Shown in pieces: positions 7,798 through 15,007 of a stretch of DNA of 21,120 nt (its first letter is position 1; each line of letters begins with the position of its first letter). Location of the stretch: positions 1 to 21,120 of the forward strand of contig BTUV01000050.1 in the NCBI GenBank assembly GCA_045863035.1. The letters are read 5' to 3'. Source of the stretch: H2-BAC3 sp045863035 (GTDB lineage Bacteria > Bacteroidota > Ignavibacteria > Ignavibacteriales > Ignavibacteriaceae). The notes beneath the pieces are model-generated. The model did not search any database and was not told the DNA's origin. It worked only from the letters and a program-made list of their open reading frames with translations. Position numbers and translations under genes: made by a program.

Positions 7798-9381
7798 GTG
7801 AAAGACTGGTTTGAAGAATACTCTGTACTACTGATTCCGATGCTCCTTGCGGCCGGATATGCAGGTGCATTTATCTGGTATGCACCGGATTATTACTCGG
7901 ATGATTTTCTGGTGTTCTTTTATATTCAGGAGAGTCTGCAAACGCTCACCCTTCCCGGGCTGACCACACCGTTTTATCTTGGGCTGCGTCCCGGGTTTGT
8001 GTTCATTCTTTCCCTGCTGCACTTCATCACCGCAGATCCGGTTTTCACCAAGATATTCCTTCTGTTCTGTTCACTCGCACTGGTATTTATCTCCTGGAGA
8101 ATTATCACTCTGGCAGGAAAATTATACGGTTTCACTCCCACGGGAGTTATAATCGCAATGGGACTTTTTTTTATAGCTTTTCATCCTGATACCCTCTATT
8201 CGGTTTTCTGGATATCCAACGGCAATGAACTTCTGATGACCATCTTTTACGCCGGAAGTATATACTCCCTGCTGCTCCTGATGCAAAATGGGAAAACCGG
8301 GTATCTGCTGTTCAGTCTTGTTCTTTTTCTGATCTCGGCCTCCATGAAGCAGACAGGTCTTCATCTCCCCTTTCTGGCTGCTCTGTTTTTAACCGTTTAT
8401 CCCCCCGGAGGCAGCAAAGAATCCCACCGGCGGACCGTATATATACTGGCGGGGGCAGGCATTCTGGCAGCCGCGGTCAGTGCATTCCTGCATGCATCCA
8501 CGCAATACGCCGGCATCCTTGGTTCCATAGACGTATGGAAAAAACCGTTCGCGGTGGCCGGCACACTCCTCTATGTTCTGAATCCTGAGGCGGGCAGCCG
8601 GCTTTACGGCTATTTCCTGATGAATAAGCTTTACGCAGTCATTGCAGCGGTTCCGGTAACAGCCGCGGCAGGGTGGTATATATACCGGAAACGGGTCAGT
8701 ATGGGAAAAATCTTCTTCTGGCTTGCGGTTTTTCTGCTGATCTTTTATCCACGGATGATGGCTCCCGGAGGAGACCGGGTGAATATGATTCAGGTCTTCT
8801 GGGCGGGTGTGGCGGGTATAGCTATAGGTTCATTTTATCCTAAAGGAAAAACGGCGGTTCTGCTTCTTTATATCTTTGCCATCGTATCTTCCGTTCAGTA
8901 TTCTGTCAGAGCTGCTGAAGGATTCCGGGAACGGAAGGAAGCATTACTGCAGATGAACCATGAACTGGCGGTAGCAACAAACGGAAAACCGGAGGAGTAT
9001 TTGCTGGTTACACCACCGGATACCTGGATGTATCCGTATCTCTACGGCTATTATGCAGCGGAGAAATTCAACAGGTATCCTCTGAACATCCTTCCCGTTT
9101 CAGCGAATACGGCTGATCTCACCGGGATATATAATAAGAAGCAGTCTGTGATTGAAGCGATCAGGAATGGTGACACCCTCCGGCTGCGATACACCGATGC
9201 TGCTTCTTACTTCACCTATAATCCGACCGACAGTTCCGGAGGAAGAGTACGTTACCTCAGCGCTGTCCGTCATGCCGGTGAACGGGGTTACGGAGTAATT
9301 ACCGTCCTTATGGGTAATATATATCGCGGTACACCGCTGATCTTTTTTGACGGAGCTAAATGGAGAAGGGTTAGTGATTAG
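7798..9381 (+). CDS. Polytopic membrane protein, GT-C glycosyltransferase-like, 527 aa
   Basis: Integral membrane protein with about ten hydrophobic segments in the first 370 residues and a mostly soluble C-terminal part of about 150 residues. This layout, with an acidic motif in the first external loop (YYSDDF, about 32-37), resembles GT-C-fold enzymes of the ArnT/PMT type that use polyprenyl-phosphate sugars at the outer face of the membrane. The match is by architecture only; donor and acceptor are unknown. The GTG start at 7798 is supported because the duplicated units upstream copy exactly this codon and its neighbours, but its ribosome binding site is weak. The last codons (V-S-D) and the stop TAG are made by a 7-bp repeat array, so the original C-terminus may have been altered by array insertion. 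No other glycan gene is nearby. Confidence 0.8.
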   Translation: MKDWFEEYSVLLIPMLLAAGYAGAFIWYAPDYYSDDFLVFFYIQESLQTLTLPGLTTPFYLGLRPGFVFILSLLHFITADPVFTKIFLLFCSLALVFISWRIITLAGKLYGFTPTGVIIAMGLFFIAFHPDTLYSVFWISNGNELLMTIFYAGSIYSLLLLMQNGKTGYLLFSLVLFLISASMKQTGLHLPFLAALFLTVYPPGGSKESHRRTVYILAGAGILAAAVSAFLHASTQYAGILGSIDVWKKPFAVAGTLLYVLNPEAGSRLYGYFLMNKLYAVIAAVPVTAAAGWYIYRKRVSMGKIFFWLAVFLLIFYPRMMAPGGDRVNMIQVFWAGVAGIAIGSFYPKGKTAVLLLYIFAIVSSVQYSVRAAEGFRERKEALLQMNHELAVATNGKPEEYLLVTPPDTWMYPYLYGYYAAEKFNRYPLNILPVSANTADLTGIYNKKQSVIEAIRNGDTLRLRYTDAASYFTYNPTDSSGGRVRYLSAVRHAGERGYGVITVLMGNIYRGTPLIFFDGAKWRRVSD

Positions 9382-9431
9382 TGGTTAGTGATTAGTGGTT
9401 AGTGATTAGTGGTTAGTGACTCGTGGTTATT
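9369..9431. repeat. Heptad array GGTTAGT/GATTAGT, 9 units, overlapping a stop codon
   Basis: Nine 7-bp units alternate GGTTAGT and GATTAGT and decay at the end to GACTCGT and GGTTATT. The array begins inside the coding region: it supplies the last codons and the TAG stop of the 527-aa gene. Confidence 0.92.
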
Positions 9432-9638
9432 CGTGGCATTAATCCGGTTATCTGATTCACCCGGACAAACAAGTCCTGACTTCCTTCGATTAGTATGACG
9501 CATTTAATACTCAGAAATGATTTAATGGTCTTAGATATTGGGGTGTTTGAGAATGTATGCTGGAGATTTGCCCGGTTGCGGTAAATTTAATAATAATCTT
9601 CTAAATCTGCTTACTTGTAATTGCTATACTTCTGAGAT

Positions 9639-9687
9639 GAACGATGAAGAATTAAAAATTAAAAATTAAGACTGTGCAATGAACAAT
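9639..9687. repeat. Heptad array GAAGAAT/TAAAAAT, 7 units (copy 1)
   Basis: Units: GAACGAT, GAAGAAT, TAAAAAT, TAAAAAT, TAAGACT, GTGCAAT, GAACAAT. The order and the following CCGAAGCC are repeated in the next array, about 70 bp downstream, so the two arrays are a tandem duplication. Confidence 0.8.
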
Positions 9688-9702
9688 ACCGAAGCCACCG
9701 GG

Positions 9703-9758
9703 AATCAATGAAGAATGAAGAATTAAGAATTAAGAATGTGAAATGAACAATTCCGAAG
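9703..9758. repeat. Heptad array GAAGAAT/TAAGAAT, 8 units (copy 2)
   Basis: Units: AATCAAT, GAAGAAT, GAAGAAT, TAAGAAT, TAAGAAT, GTGAAAT, GAACAAT, TCCGAAG. It runs without a break into the left inverted repeat of element copy A. Confidence 0.85.
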
Positions 9759-10034
9759 CCCCCTCTTTCCAAAACAAATTTCAAGAAACACATATTCAAT
9801 TTTTGCAGTAATATATATTCAGTTAAAATTAAGTTTGGCAGGAGAGAGGGGGCTTAAAAAATTATACATTGTTCATTGTCCATTGGAAGCGGGGTCTTTG
9901 CTATTGTAACATGGTCTGTATATCTGAAATTACTTTAATTTATCACTAAAATTAGTATGACGAATTATAAAAAATCTTCGTTTTTAACACGTATTCTCAT
10001 ATTTTTACCACTTAGTCAAATAATGGCAGAAGTC
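9756..10034 (+). repeat. Dispersed element, copy A (279 bp)
   Basis: The core at 9756-9855 is exactly 100 bp, bounded by perfect 11-bp inverted repeats AAGCCCCCTCT (9756-9766) and AGAGGGGGCTT (9845-9855). The flank at 9856-10034 has a short heptad run (CATTGTT, CATTGTC, CATTGGA), GGAAGCGGGG, an AT-rich stretch and the start of a signal-peptide-like ORF. The flank matches the reverse complement of 20596-20775 with about 24 differences in 180 positions by hand count. The core matches copy B in the forward direction, with 57 of its 78 inner positions identical. Confidence 0.88.
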
Positions 10035-10052
10035 AGGAATAAAAAATGGTGA
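9957..10052 (+). pseudogene. Orphan signal-peptide-like gene start (31 codons) in element A
   Basis: An ATG-to-TGA frame of 31 codons. It starts MTNYKKSS and continues through a hydrophobic stretch (FLTRILIFLPLS) to QIMAEV, a typical Sec signal-peptide shape with possible cleavage after IMA. No mature domain follows. The same leader occurs in element B, where one extra base changes which ATG is in frame. It is most likely a duplicated gene start separated from its gene; a functional leader peptide is less likely. Confidence 0.5.
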
Positions 10053-10113
10053 ATTGTGAATTTTCTACCGAATCCGGAGGATTCGCGCATCGGTAAAATC
10101 GCCTCTAAAATAA

Positions 10114-10139
10114 AAAACCCCGGCCGCGACCGGGGTTTT
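10114..10139. terminator. Bidirectional terminator past the T9SS protease gene
   Basis: A 10-bp stem, AAAACCCCGG (10114-10123) with CCGGGGTTTT (10130-10139), has a 6-nt loop. On the minus strand it is followed by TTATTTTA, which extends the U-tract. It serves the protease gene that ends at 10222. Confidence 0.85.
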
Positions 10140-10177
10140 GAATGAACTTAAATATATAATTTAACTCCAACCTGCTA

Positions 10178-10224
10178 AATTTACAATTTACATTTCATAC
10201 TTCATACTTCATACTTCATAATTA
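10178..10224. repeat. Heptad array AATTTAC/ACTTCAT, 6 units plus, ending at a stop codon
   Basis: Units: AATTTAC, AATTTAC, ATTTCAT, ACTTCAT, ACTTCAT, ACTTCAT, then AATTA. On the minus strand the protease stop TAA runs straight into TTATGAAGTATGAAG, so the array begins at the stop codon. Confidence 0.85.
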
Positions 10225-13200
10225 TTTTATGAGTATCATCTTCTTTGAATCGGTAAAGGTTTTGCTTCCTGCCGACGCGCGGATCGTGTATATATAAGTA
10301 CCGCTGGTGAGCTGTGATGCATCAAACTCAGCTTTGTGATAGCCGGCTTCAAGGTCGCTGCTCAGAATGTTCATCACCTGTTCACCCAAAGTGCTGTAAA
10401 CTGTCAGGGTTACCCGCGCGGCTTCAGGGAGGGTGAAGCTGATACTGGTTGCAGGATTAAACGGATTCGGATAATTCTGCGACAGTGAATAAACTTCCGG
10501 ACGGTCAACCGTGACTTCAGGCGCTGTATATATCGAAACAGTTCCATCATAATCCTCCTGCACAAGGCGGTACGTATATACGCCTGAATTCAGATTCCGT
10601 TCAGTAAACTGATACGTGCTTATTTCGGCTGTATTCCCTTTCCCGGCAAGATATCCGGCTGAAATCCATCCGCTGTTCCGGGTTGAACGTTCAACGCGGA
10701 ATCCTTTATTATTCGTTTCCGTTGCTGTGCTCCAGTTCAGAGTAACCGTGTTGCCCTGTGCGGCTGCAGTTAACTGAGTGAGCTCAACCGGGACATCACC
10801 TATAAGCAGATTTACCGGAACAGTAATAAGCGGTTTAACAGGGTCGTTGCTTGCGATTTTCACTTCCATGCGATACTGACCGGGCGGATAATCTTCCGAA
10901 CGCATTTCAAGACGGATTGCCGCGGAATTACCGGAGGTAAGACTTCCCCCCATGCTGTTTGTACTAAGCCACTCCGGATCGGCAGAGAATTTTACTGCAT
11001 GGTTATTCTTTGCGTATATAGAATTATATGCCAAAGAAAGACCGGTAGAACCATCGCCGTTTTCAATACCGATTGTTGCTGAATTCATGGTAGCAGAAGT
11101 CATGGTTTTATAATAGAACATTATTCTGCCGTTTGAATAGAGCACCACCTGGAATGTCAAAGCAGAACCGGTAGTAGAATATCTCGGCCAGTTGTTATAC
11201 TGAATAATCAGACGGTTCCCTTCAGCTTTATAATATACATTACCGCCGTTGGTTCCGTCAAGATCATCCCAGAACGGCGCAAGCATATCATTAGGCGCTG
11301 CCGCGGTTGGTATCTGTGCGTTAGTGAACATGTTTGCAGTCGGAGCAGCAAACAATATTGCGCCATTTGATGAAACAAACAATTGTGTTTTTGGTATATC
11401 ATAATACTTAAACTGAAAAGGTATTGCAACCGGACCAGAGTATCCTTCATCCTTTGCGCCGAAGGTTCCTGTTGGCAGCCAGTTAGTGAGTTCAGTTCCG
11501 GTTGTTGCTATATCATTCCATTCAAATGCCGGACCGTTCGGTTCGTCACTGTCTATCCATTTATATCCGCCTGCATCAGGACCGCCCTGTCCCTCAATGC
11601 TGAAACCTGTTGGCTCTGCATCATCTTTACGCGGGAACTTCACCTCAAGAGAGGTAACGCGCTGAGGAACCAGGGACACGCTGATATCACCGGGGAAATT
11701 ATTGTTTTCCAGTGTTACCGTATAATCAAGGGTTGAAGGGGTGAGTGCAGTGTTAGATAACATAACACTGTCAACTAAAATCTGATTGCTCTGCATAACT
11801 TTCATAAGACTGTCAGGCGCTGCTATTGCAACCGGAGCGGCGAGTGTTGTCGCGGAGGTGACATTCGACATAACAGAAATATTATTCCATCTGTCTGCCG
11901 AGCGGATTGCAAAATAATACTGGGTTGAAAAATTCAAACCGCTGATGGTAAAAGTTTCTGTCTGACCTGCAGGTTTAGGCGCACCGGTGATATTCAGATT
12001 CGTTGCATTATTGAATGAATTGGTATCAGTAATCGGAGAAGTTGAATACTTTCCGATATATTTCATCACGCCGCCGTAAGAAGTATCAGAAGGTGCGGTC
12101 CATGTCAGAGTAACTGCATTAGAAGAAACTGACTGTGAGGCCAGATTGGTAACTGCTGAAGGCGCAACGGTGTCCGGGTTGCCCATAGTAGGGTCCCAGC
12201 CATCCATAAAGAGCGCGCCGGTATTATCAGGATCGAGCCATTCTTTCAGCCGGGTGGCCGCTGTTGAGCCGTAATTCCACGAGAATGAAAACTTGCCGTA
12301 TATATCAGAGTTATCTGATGATGTGCAAGCGCCCGGGCCTCCGTGAAGCTGTCCGAGCACACGTTTATTCTGATCAAACAAGGGTGAACCGGATGAACCG
12401 GGTTCGGTTGTGCCCGCGCTCCAGATTGCCCGCCAGTGAGAGTTAGCCGGAGTACCTGACCAGGTTGACTGCTGAAACGGTGTTGATACAAACACAATTT
12501 TTTTAATATCACCATCCGGATGATGAATACTTGCACCAGACTCACCTGCTATATCGCGCGCATCCCAGCCGTTAAAGTGCACCTGATAACTGTCAGGAGG
12601 TGCTTCATTCAAAAGCAAGAGCGCAAAGTCAGAGGCAGAGTTCGATGCTTTTAACTGTGACCCGGAAAGAGTAAAATACGTTGGGCCGTCGATGTTAGTA
12701 CAGTTAGGACTTTCATATCTGAACATAAAGACCCATGAATTCTGTCCGCCGTTCAGGCAGTGATTTGCCGTCAGGAAATAAGGAGTGAGATCCTGGCGGA
12801 TGTTATTAACCATCGAACCGGAGCACCAGCGTGTTCCGCCTGAGGTGATAATCATTGCAACGGAACGTGTCTGATTTTCCCACGGATCCGCTACGTCGCA
12901 GTTCACGTTAATATTACAAGAACCGGAAGTGCCGAAATCATCAGAGAGAGGGTCAGTCTTGAAGAAATTCCGGTAGCCATGAACAATATTTTCAATCTGA
13001 ATAATGCCGGGGCTGAGAGCTTCAGCCGGTTCGTAATACTCAATTGTTACATCTGAACCGGGAACAAGTCCGGTTGCAAAGTAGCCGTCTTCTTTATTAT
13101 TTCTTTCGGTGAACGCACCAATGATATATGAGCGGTCCTGATTATATATATACATCTTGCCTCCGGTAGGAAGCCAGAAATCATTAAAAGTAAAATTGAT

Positions 13201-13539
13201 GGAAAACGCGCCGGGTGAATGTACTCTCAGGCGCCAGAGTCTTCCGCCGTCAGGCAGAGTCGTCCAGGCACCTGAATTCTGCATATTCTGGTTAACCGTA
13301 AATGCATATCCGAAACGGAGCGGCACTCCTTTCATGCTTTCAAGTTCATCTTCCGCCAGCAGGCGTTCTCTGTCAACTGCTTCAGTAATAATACTTTGCT
13401 GCACTTCTGCCACAGCATACGAAAAACTTTTTGGCGCTCCCCCCTCGCTTAACTGAGCAAATGCGGGAGAACTGACTGCCAGAAGCAGCAGTATATACAA
13501 CATCCCTTTCGCGGGAATTGTGGTAAGGATTTTTATCAT
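10222..13539 (-). CDS. T9SS-sorted trypsin-like serine endopeptidase, 1105 aa
   Basis: Secreted protease. The Sec signal peptide spans residues 1-28 (cleavage after AFA, before Gln29). After a propeptide-like region, the peptidase domain at about 205-445 resembles lysyl endopeptidase/S1 enzymes: catalytic His260 in TANHC, Asp304 in SDFALL and Ser383 in GSSGSP, with Cys239 and Cys261 placed for the usual disulphide. A fibronectin type III domain at about 456-568 follows, then a beta-rich region whose middle (LFVSSNGAILF, PFWDDLDG) resembles nidogen-like surface domains, and a second beta region near 960-1020. The last 85 or so residues are a type A T9SS sorting domain with SQNYPNPFNP and a GxYxY-like end, so the mature enzyme is exported across the outer membrane and probably surface-attached or released. 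The ATG at 13539 has AGGAC six bases upstream. It lies 37 bp after the dipeptidase gene on the same strand. Confidence 0.93.
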   Translation of the reverse strand: MIKILTTIPAKGMLYILLLLAVSSPAFAQLSEGGAPKSFSYAVAEVQQSIITEAVDRERLLAEDELESMKGVPLRFGYAFTVNQNMQNSGAWTTLPDGGRLWRLRVHSPGAFSINFTFNDFWLPTGGKMYIYNQDRSYIIGAFTERNNKEDGYFATGLVPGSDVTIEYYEPAEALSPGIIQIENIVHGYRNFFKTDPLSDDFGTSGSCNINVNCDVADPWENQTRSVAMIITSGGTRWCSGSMVNNIRQDLTPYFLTANHCLNGGQNSWVFMFRYESPNCTNIDGPTYFTLSGSQLKASNSASDFALLLLNEAPPDSYQVHFNGWDARDIAGESGASIHHPDGDIKKIVFVSTPFQQSTWSGTPANSHWRAIWSAGTTEPGSSGSPLFDQNKRVLGQLHGGPGACTSSDNSDIYGKFSFSWNYGSTAATRLKEWLDPDNTGALFMDGWDPTMGNPDTVAPSAVTNLASQSVSSNAVTLTWTAPSDTSYGGVMKYIGKYSTSPITDTNSFNNATNLNITGAPKPAGQTETFTISGLNFSTQYYFAIRSADRWNNISVMSNVTSATTLAAPVAIAAPDSLMKVMQSNQILVDSVMLSNTALTPSTLDYTVTLENNNFPGDISVSLVPQRVTSLEVKFPRKDDAEPTGFSIEGQGGPDAGGYKWIDSDEPNGPAFEWNDIATTGTELTNWLPTGTFGAKDEGYSGPVAIPFQFKYYDIPKTQLFVSSNGAILFAAPTANMFTNAQIPTAAAPNDMLAPFWDDLDGTNGGNVYYKAEGNRLIIQYNNWPRYSTTGSALTFQVVLYSNGRIMFYYKTMTSATMNSATIGIENGDGSTGLSLAYNSIYAKNNHAVKFSADPEWLSTNSMGGSLTSGNSAAIRLEMRSEDYPPGQYRMEVKIASNDPVKPLITVPVNLLIGDVPVELTQLTAAAQGNTVTLNWSTATETNNKGFRVERSTRNSGWISAGYLAGKGNTAEISTYQFTERNLNSGVYTYRLVQEDYDGTVSIYTAPEVTVDRPEVYSLSQNYPNPFNPATSISFTLPEAARVTLTVYSTLGEQVMNILSSDLEAGYHKAEFDASQLTSGTYIYTIRASAGSKTFTDSKKMILIK

Positions 13540-13576
13540 GGTTTGTCCTGTCTGGTTACGATGATGTGATTGAATA

Positions 13577-14284
13577 TTAATTTACGGAATCAAGCTCTTC
13601 AAATGAAAGATCAAGCAAAGGATAACTGCTCCAGCCCTTCATATCATAGTGCCACCATTCAGAGGTGATGGTTTCAAACCCGTGTTTTCTCATAAGCGTA
13701 ATCAGCTTTTCACGGTTCTCAATTACCTGGCGGGGCAGCTTCATATAATTTAAATGTGCCCTTTCCGTAAAGTCATCATACGGAGTAGGCATTTCAAGTT
13801 CATTTCCGGTTTTGAGGTCTATAATGGTAAGATCAACGGCGCAGCCCCTGTTATGGCGCGAGCCCTTGTCCGGTGAGGCAGCGTAACGGTCATCTTTCAC
13901 TGCCTCCCACAAAAGCAGCGTGACCGCATAAGGGCGGTAACCGTCGAATATCTTTATGCCCAATCCTTCCTCAGCAAGTTCTTTCTGCACCTTTTTTAAT
14001 TTTTCGGCAGCGGGTTTTAGTAAAAATGCCCTCTGCTGAAGGTAAAGCACCTTTTTTGTTATATTATTGGTGGTTGCATAGCGGACATCGAGGATGATAC
14101 CCGGAATAAATTTTTCTAAGTCAACCAGTGTCCTGCCGGAGTCCTTTTTTACCAGATTCTGATATTCTTTAACCGAGTTAACGATGGGAAGATCATAAGG
14201 ATTCTTAGGATTTGTCTGCGGAATTGAGATGTAGAAGAATGCAGAAATCCAGAAAAGAAACAGGGTTATAACGGTCTTAGAAAT
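13577..14284 (-). CDS. D-alanyl-D-alanine dipeptidase (VanX/DdpX-type, peptidase M15D)
   Basis: Zinc dipeptidase that hydrolyses D-Ala-D-Ala, usually in peptidoglycan recycling, or in glycopeptide resistance when VanH/VanA are present; neither is seen here. Family motifs are clear: DGYRP, SRHNRGCAVD with two zinc ligands (His and Asp), and SEWWHYD with the catalytic Glu and third ligand His. The first usable ATG/GTG/TTG codon is the GTG at 14050, which gives only 157 aa and cuts off the conserved DVRYATTNN segment. The open frame continues upstream to a TAA at 14300-14302 and encodes that segment plus a hydrophobic signal or anchor (VITLFLFWISAFF). I therefore place the start at ATT 14284, six bases after AAGG, giving 235 aa. 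This start is inferred; loss of the true start or a sequence error is possible. The T9SS protease gene follows after 37 bp. Confidence 0.85.
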   Translation of the reverse strand: MSKTVITLFLFWISAFFYISIPQTNPKNPYDLPIVNSVKEYQNLVKKDSGRTLVDLEKFIPGIILDVRYATTNNITKKVLYLQQRAFLLKPAAEKLKKVQKELAEEGLGIKIFDGYRPYAVTLLLWEAVKDDRYAASPDKGSRHNRGCAVDLTIIDLKTGNELEMPTPYDDFTERAHLNYMKLPRQVIENREKLITLMRKHGFETITSEWWHYDMKGWSSYPLLDLSFEELDSVN

Positions 14285-14358
14285 TGCTGACCTTAGAATT
14301 TAAATTGTTGAAAAACTCAAATTACAACAATTCAGAAATAATAACAAAAGAAGGGGTT

Positions 14359-14843
14359 TAGTTCTTAGTTCTTAGTTCTTAGTTCTTGGTTCTTGGTTCT
14401 TGGTTCTTGGTGCGTGGTTCTTGGTGCGTGGTTCTTGGTGCGTGGTGCGTGGTTCGTGGTGCTGGGTTCGTGGTGCTTGGTGCTGGGTTCGTGGTGCTTG
14501 GTTCTTGGTGCTTGGTTCGTGGTGCTTGGTGCTTGGTTCATGGTGCTTGGTTCTTGGTGCTTGGTGCTTGGTGCTTGGTGCGTAGTGCTTGGTTCTTAGT
14601 GCTTGGTTCTTAGTGCTTGGTTCTTGGAGCTGGGTGCTTGGTTCGTGGTGCTTGGTTCGTGGTGCTTGGTTCGTGGTGCTGGGTTCGTGGTGCTTGGTGC
14701 TGGGTTCGTGGTGCTTGGTTCTTGGTGCTTGGTTCGTGGTGCTTGGTTCGTGGTGCTTGGTTCGTGGTTCTTGGTTCGTAGTGCTTGGTGCTTGGTTCGT
14801 GGTGCTGGGTTCTTGGTGCTTGGTTCTTGGTTCTTGGTTGGAG
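14359..14843. repeat. Heptanucleotide minisatellite TTCTTGG/TGCTTGG, about 69 units
   Basis: About 485 bp keep a 7-bp period with almost no phase loss. It begins TTCTTAG x3 and continues as a mix of TTCTTGG, TGCTTGG, TTCGTGG, TGCGTGG, TGCTGGG and a few others; change is concentrated at unit positions 2, 4 and 5. A block of about 65 bp starting at 14461 is repeated at 14678, 217 bp (31 units) later. Because 7 is not a multiple of 3, all three plus frames are open and give meaningless LGSWFLV-like peptides. This is not coding. Confidence 0.95.
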
Positions 14844-14849
14844 GAGAAA

Positions 14850-15007
14850 GTACAATTTACAATGAACCGGTGCGGGAGGGTTCTTTGCGGCTTGGCGGCT
14901 TTGCGCGAGTTACGGGTTCAAGGAAAAGCGAAATAATTAGTAATGAGTAGGTAGTAATTAGTAAATGAAAGGACTTCATACTTCATACTTCATAATTCAT
15001 AATTGAA
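14850..15007. repeat. Mixed heptad arrays AATTAGT and ACTTCAT next to the crtB stop
   Basis: After the minisatellite come CAATTTA and CAATGAA (about 14853-14866), then AATTAGT, AATGAGT, AGGTAGT, AATTAGT, AAATGAA (14935-14969), then ACTTCAT x3, AATTCAT, AATTGAA (14973-15007). The last unit touches the stop codon of crtB (15008-15010). Between them, 14880-14920 is a GC-richer stretch with TTTGCGG and CTTGGCGG. Confidence 0.8.

Larger units (their letters stand above)
9432..10113. other. Gene-free repeat-rich spacer
   Basis: Apart from the arrays and the inverted element listed separately, I see no gene here. A small hairpin, CGAATCC-GGA-GGATTCG, lies at 10069-10085. Confidence 0.6.

Noticed and set aside
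9497..9586. Possible third copy of the leader element, sharing ATTAGTATGACG with element A and followed by a 29-codon frame
   Set aside because: The match is only about 12 bp and the following codons do not resemble the hydrophobic leader.
12246..12545. Long antisense-frame ORFs within the protease gene, and similar ones inside the other large genes
   Set aside because: They are shadows of strongly supported coding frames and show no motifs of their own.
13577..14284. Glycopeptide resistance cluster around the VanX-type gene
   Set aside because: No VanH, VanA/B ligase or VanRS-type pair is adjacent; a stand-alone dipeptidase is common in peptidoglycan recycling.
14386..14950. Several overlapping ORFs of 60-115 codons encoding LGSWFLV-type repeats on both strands
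   Set aside because: They are by-products of the 7-bp minisatellite, which leaves all three frames open; unit variation ignores codon position and no start signal or family exists.
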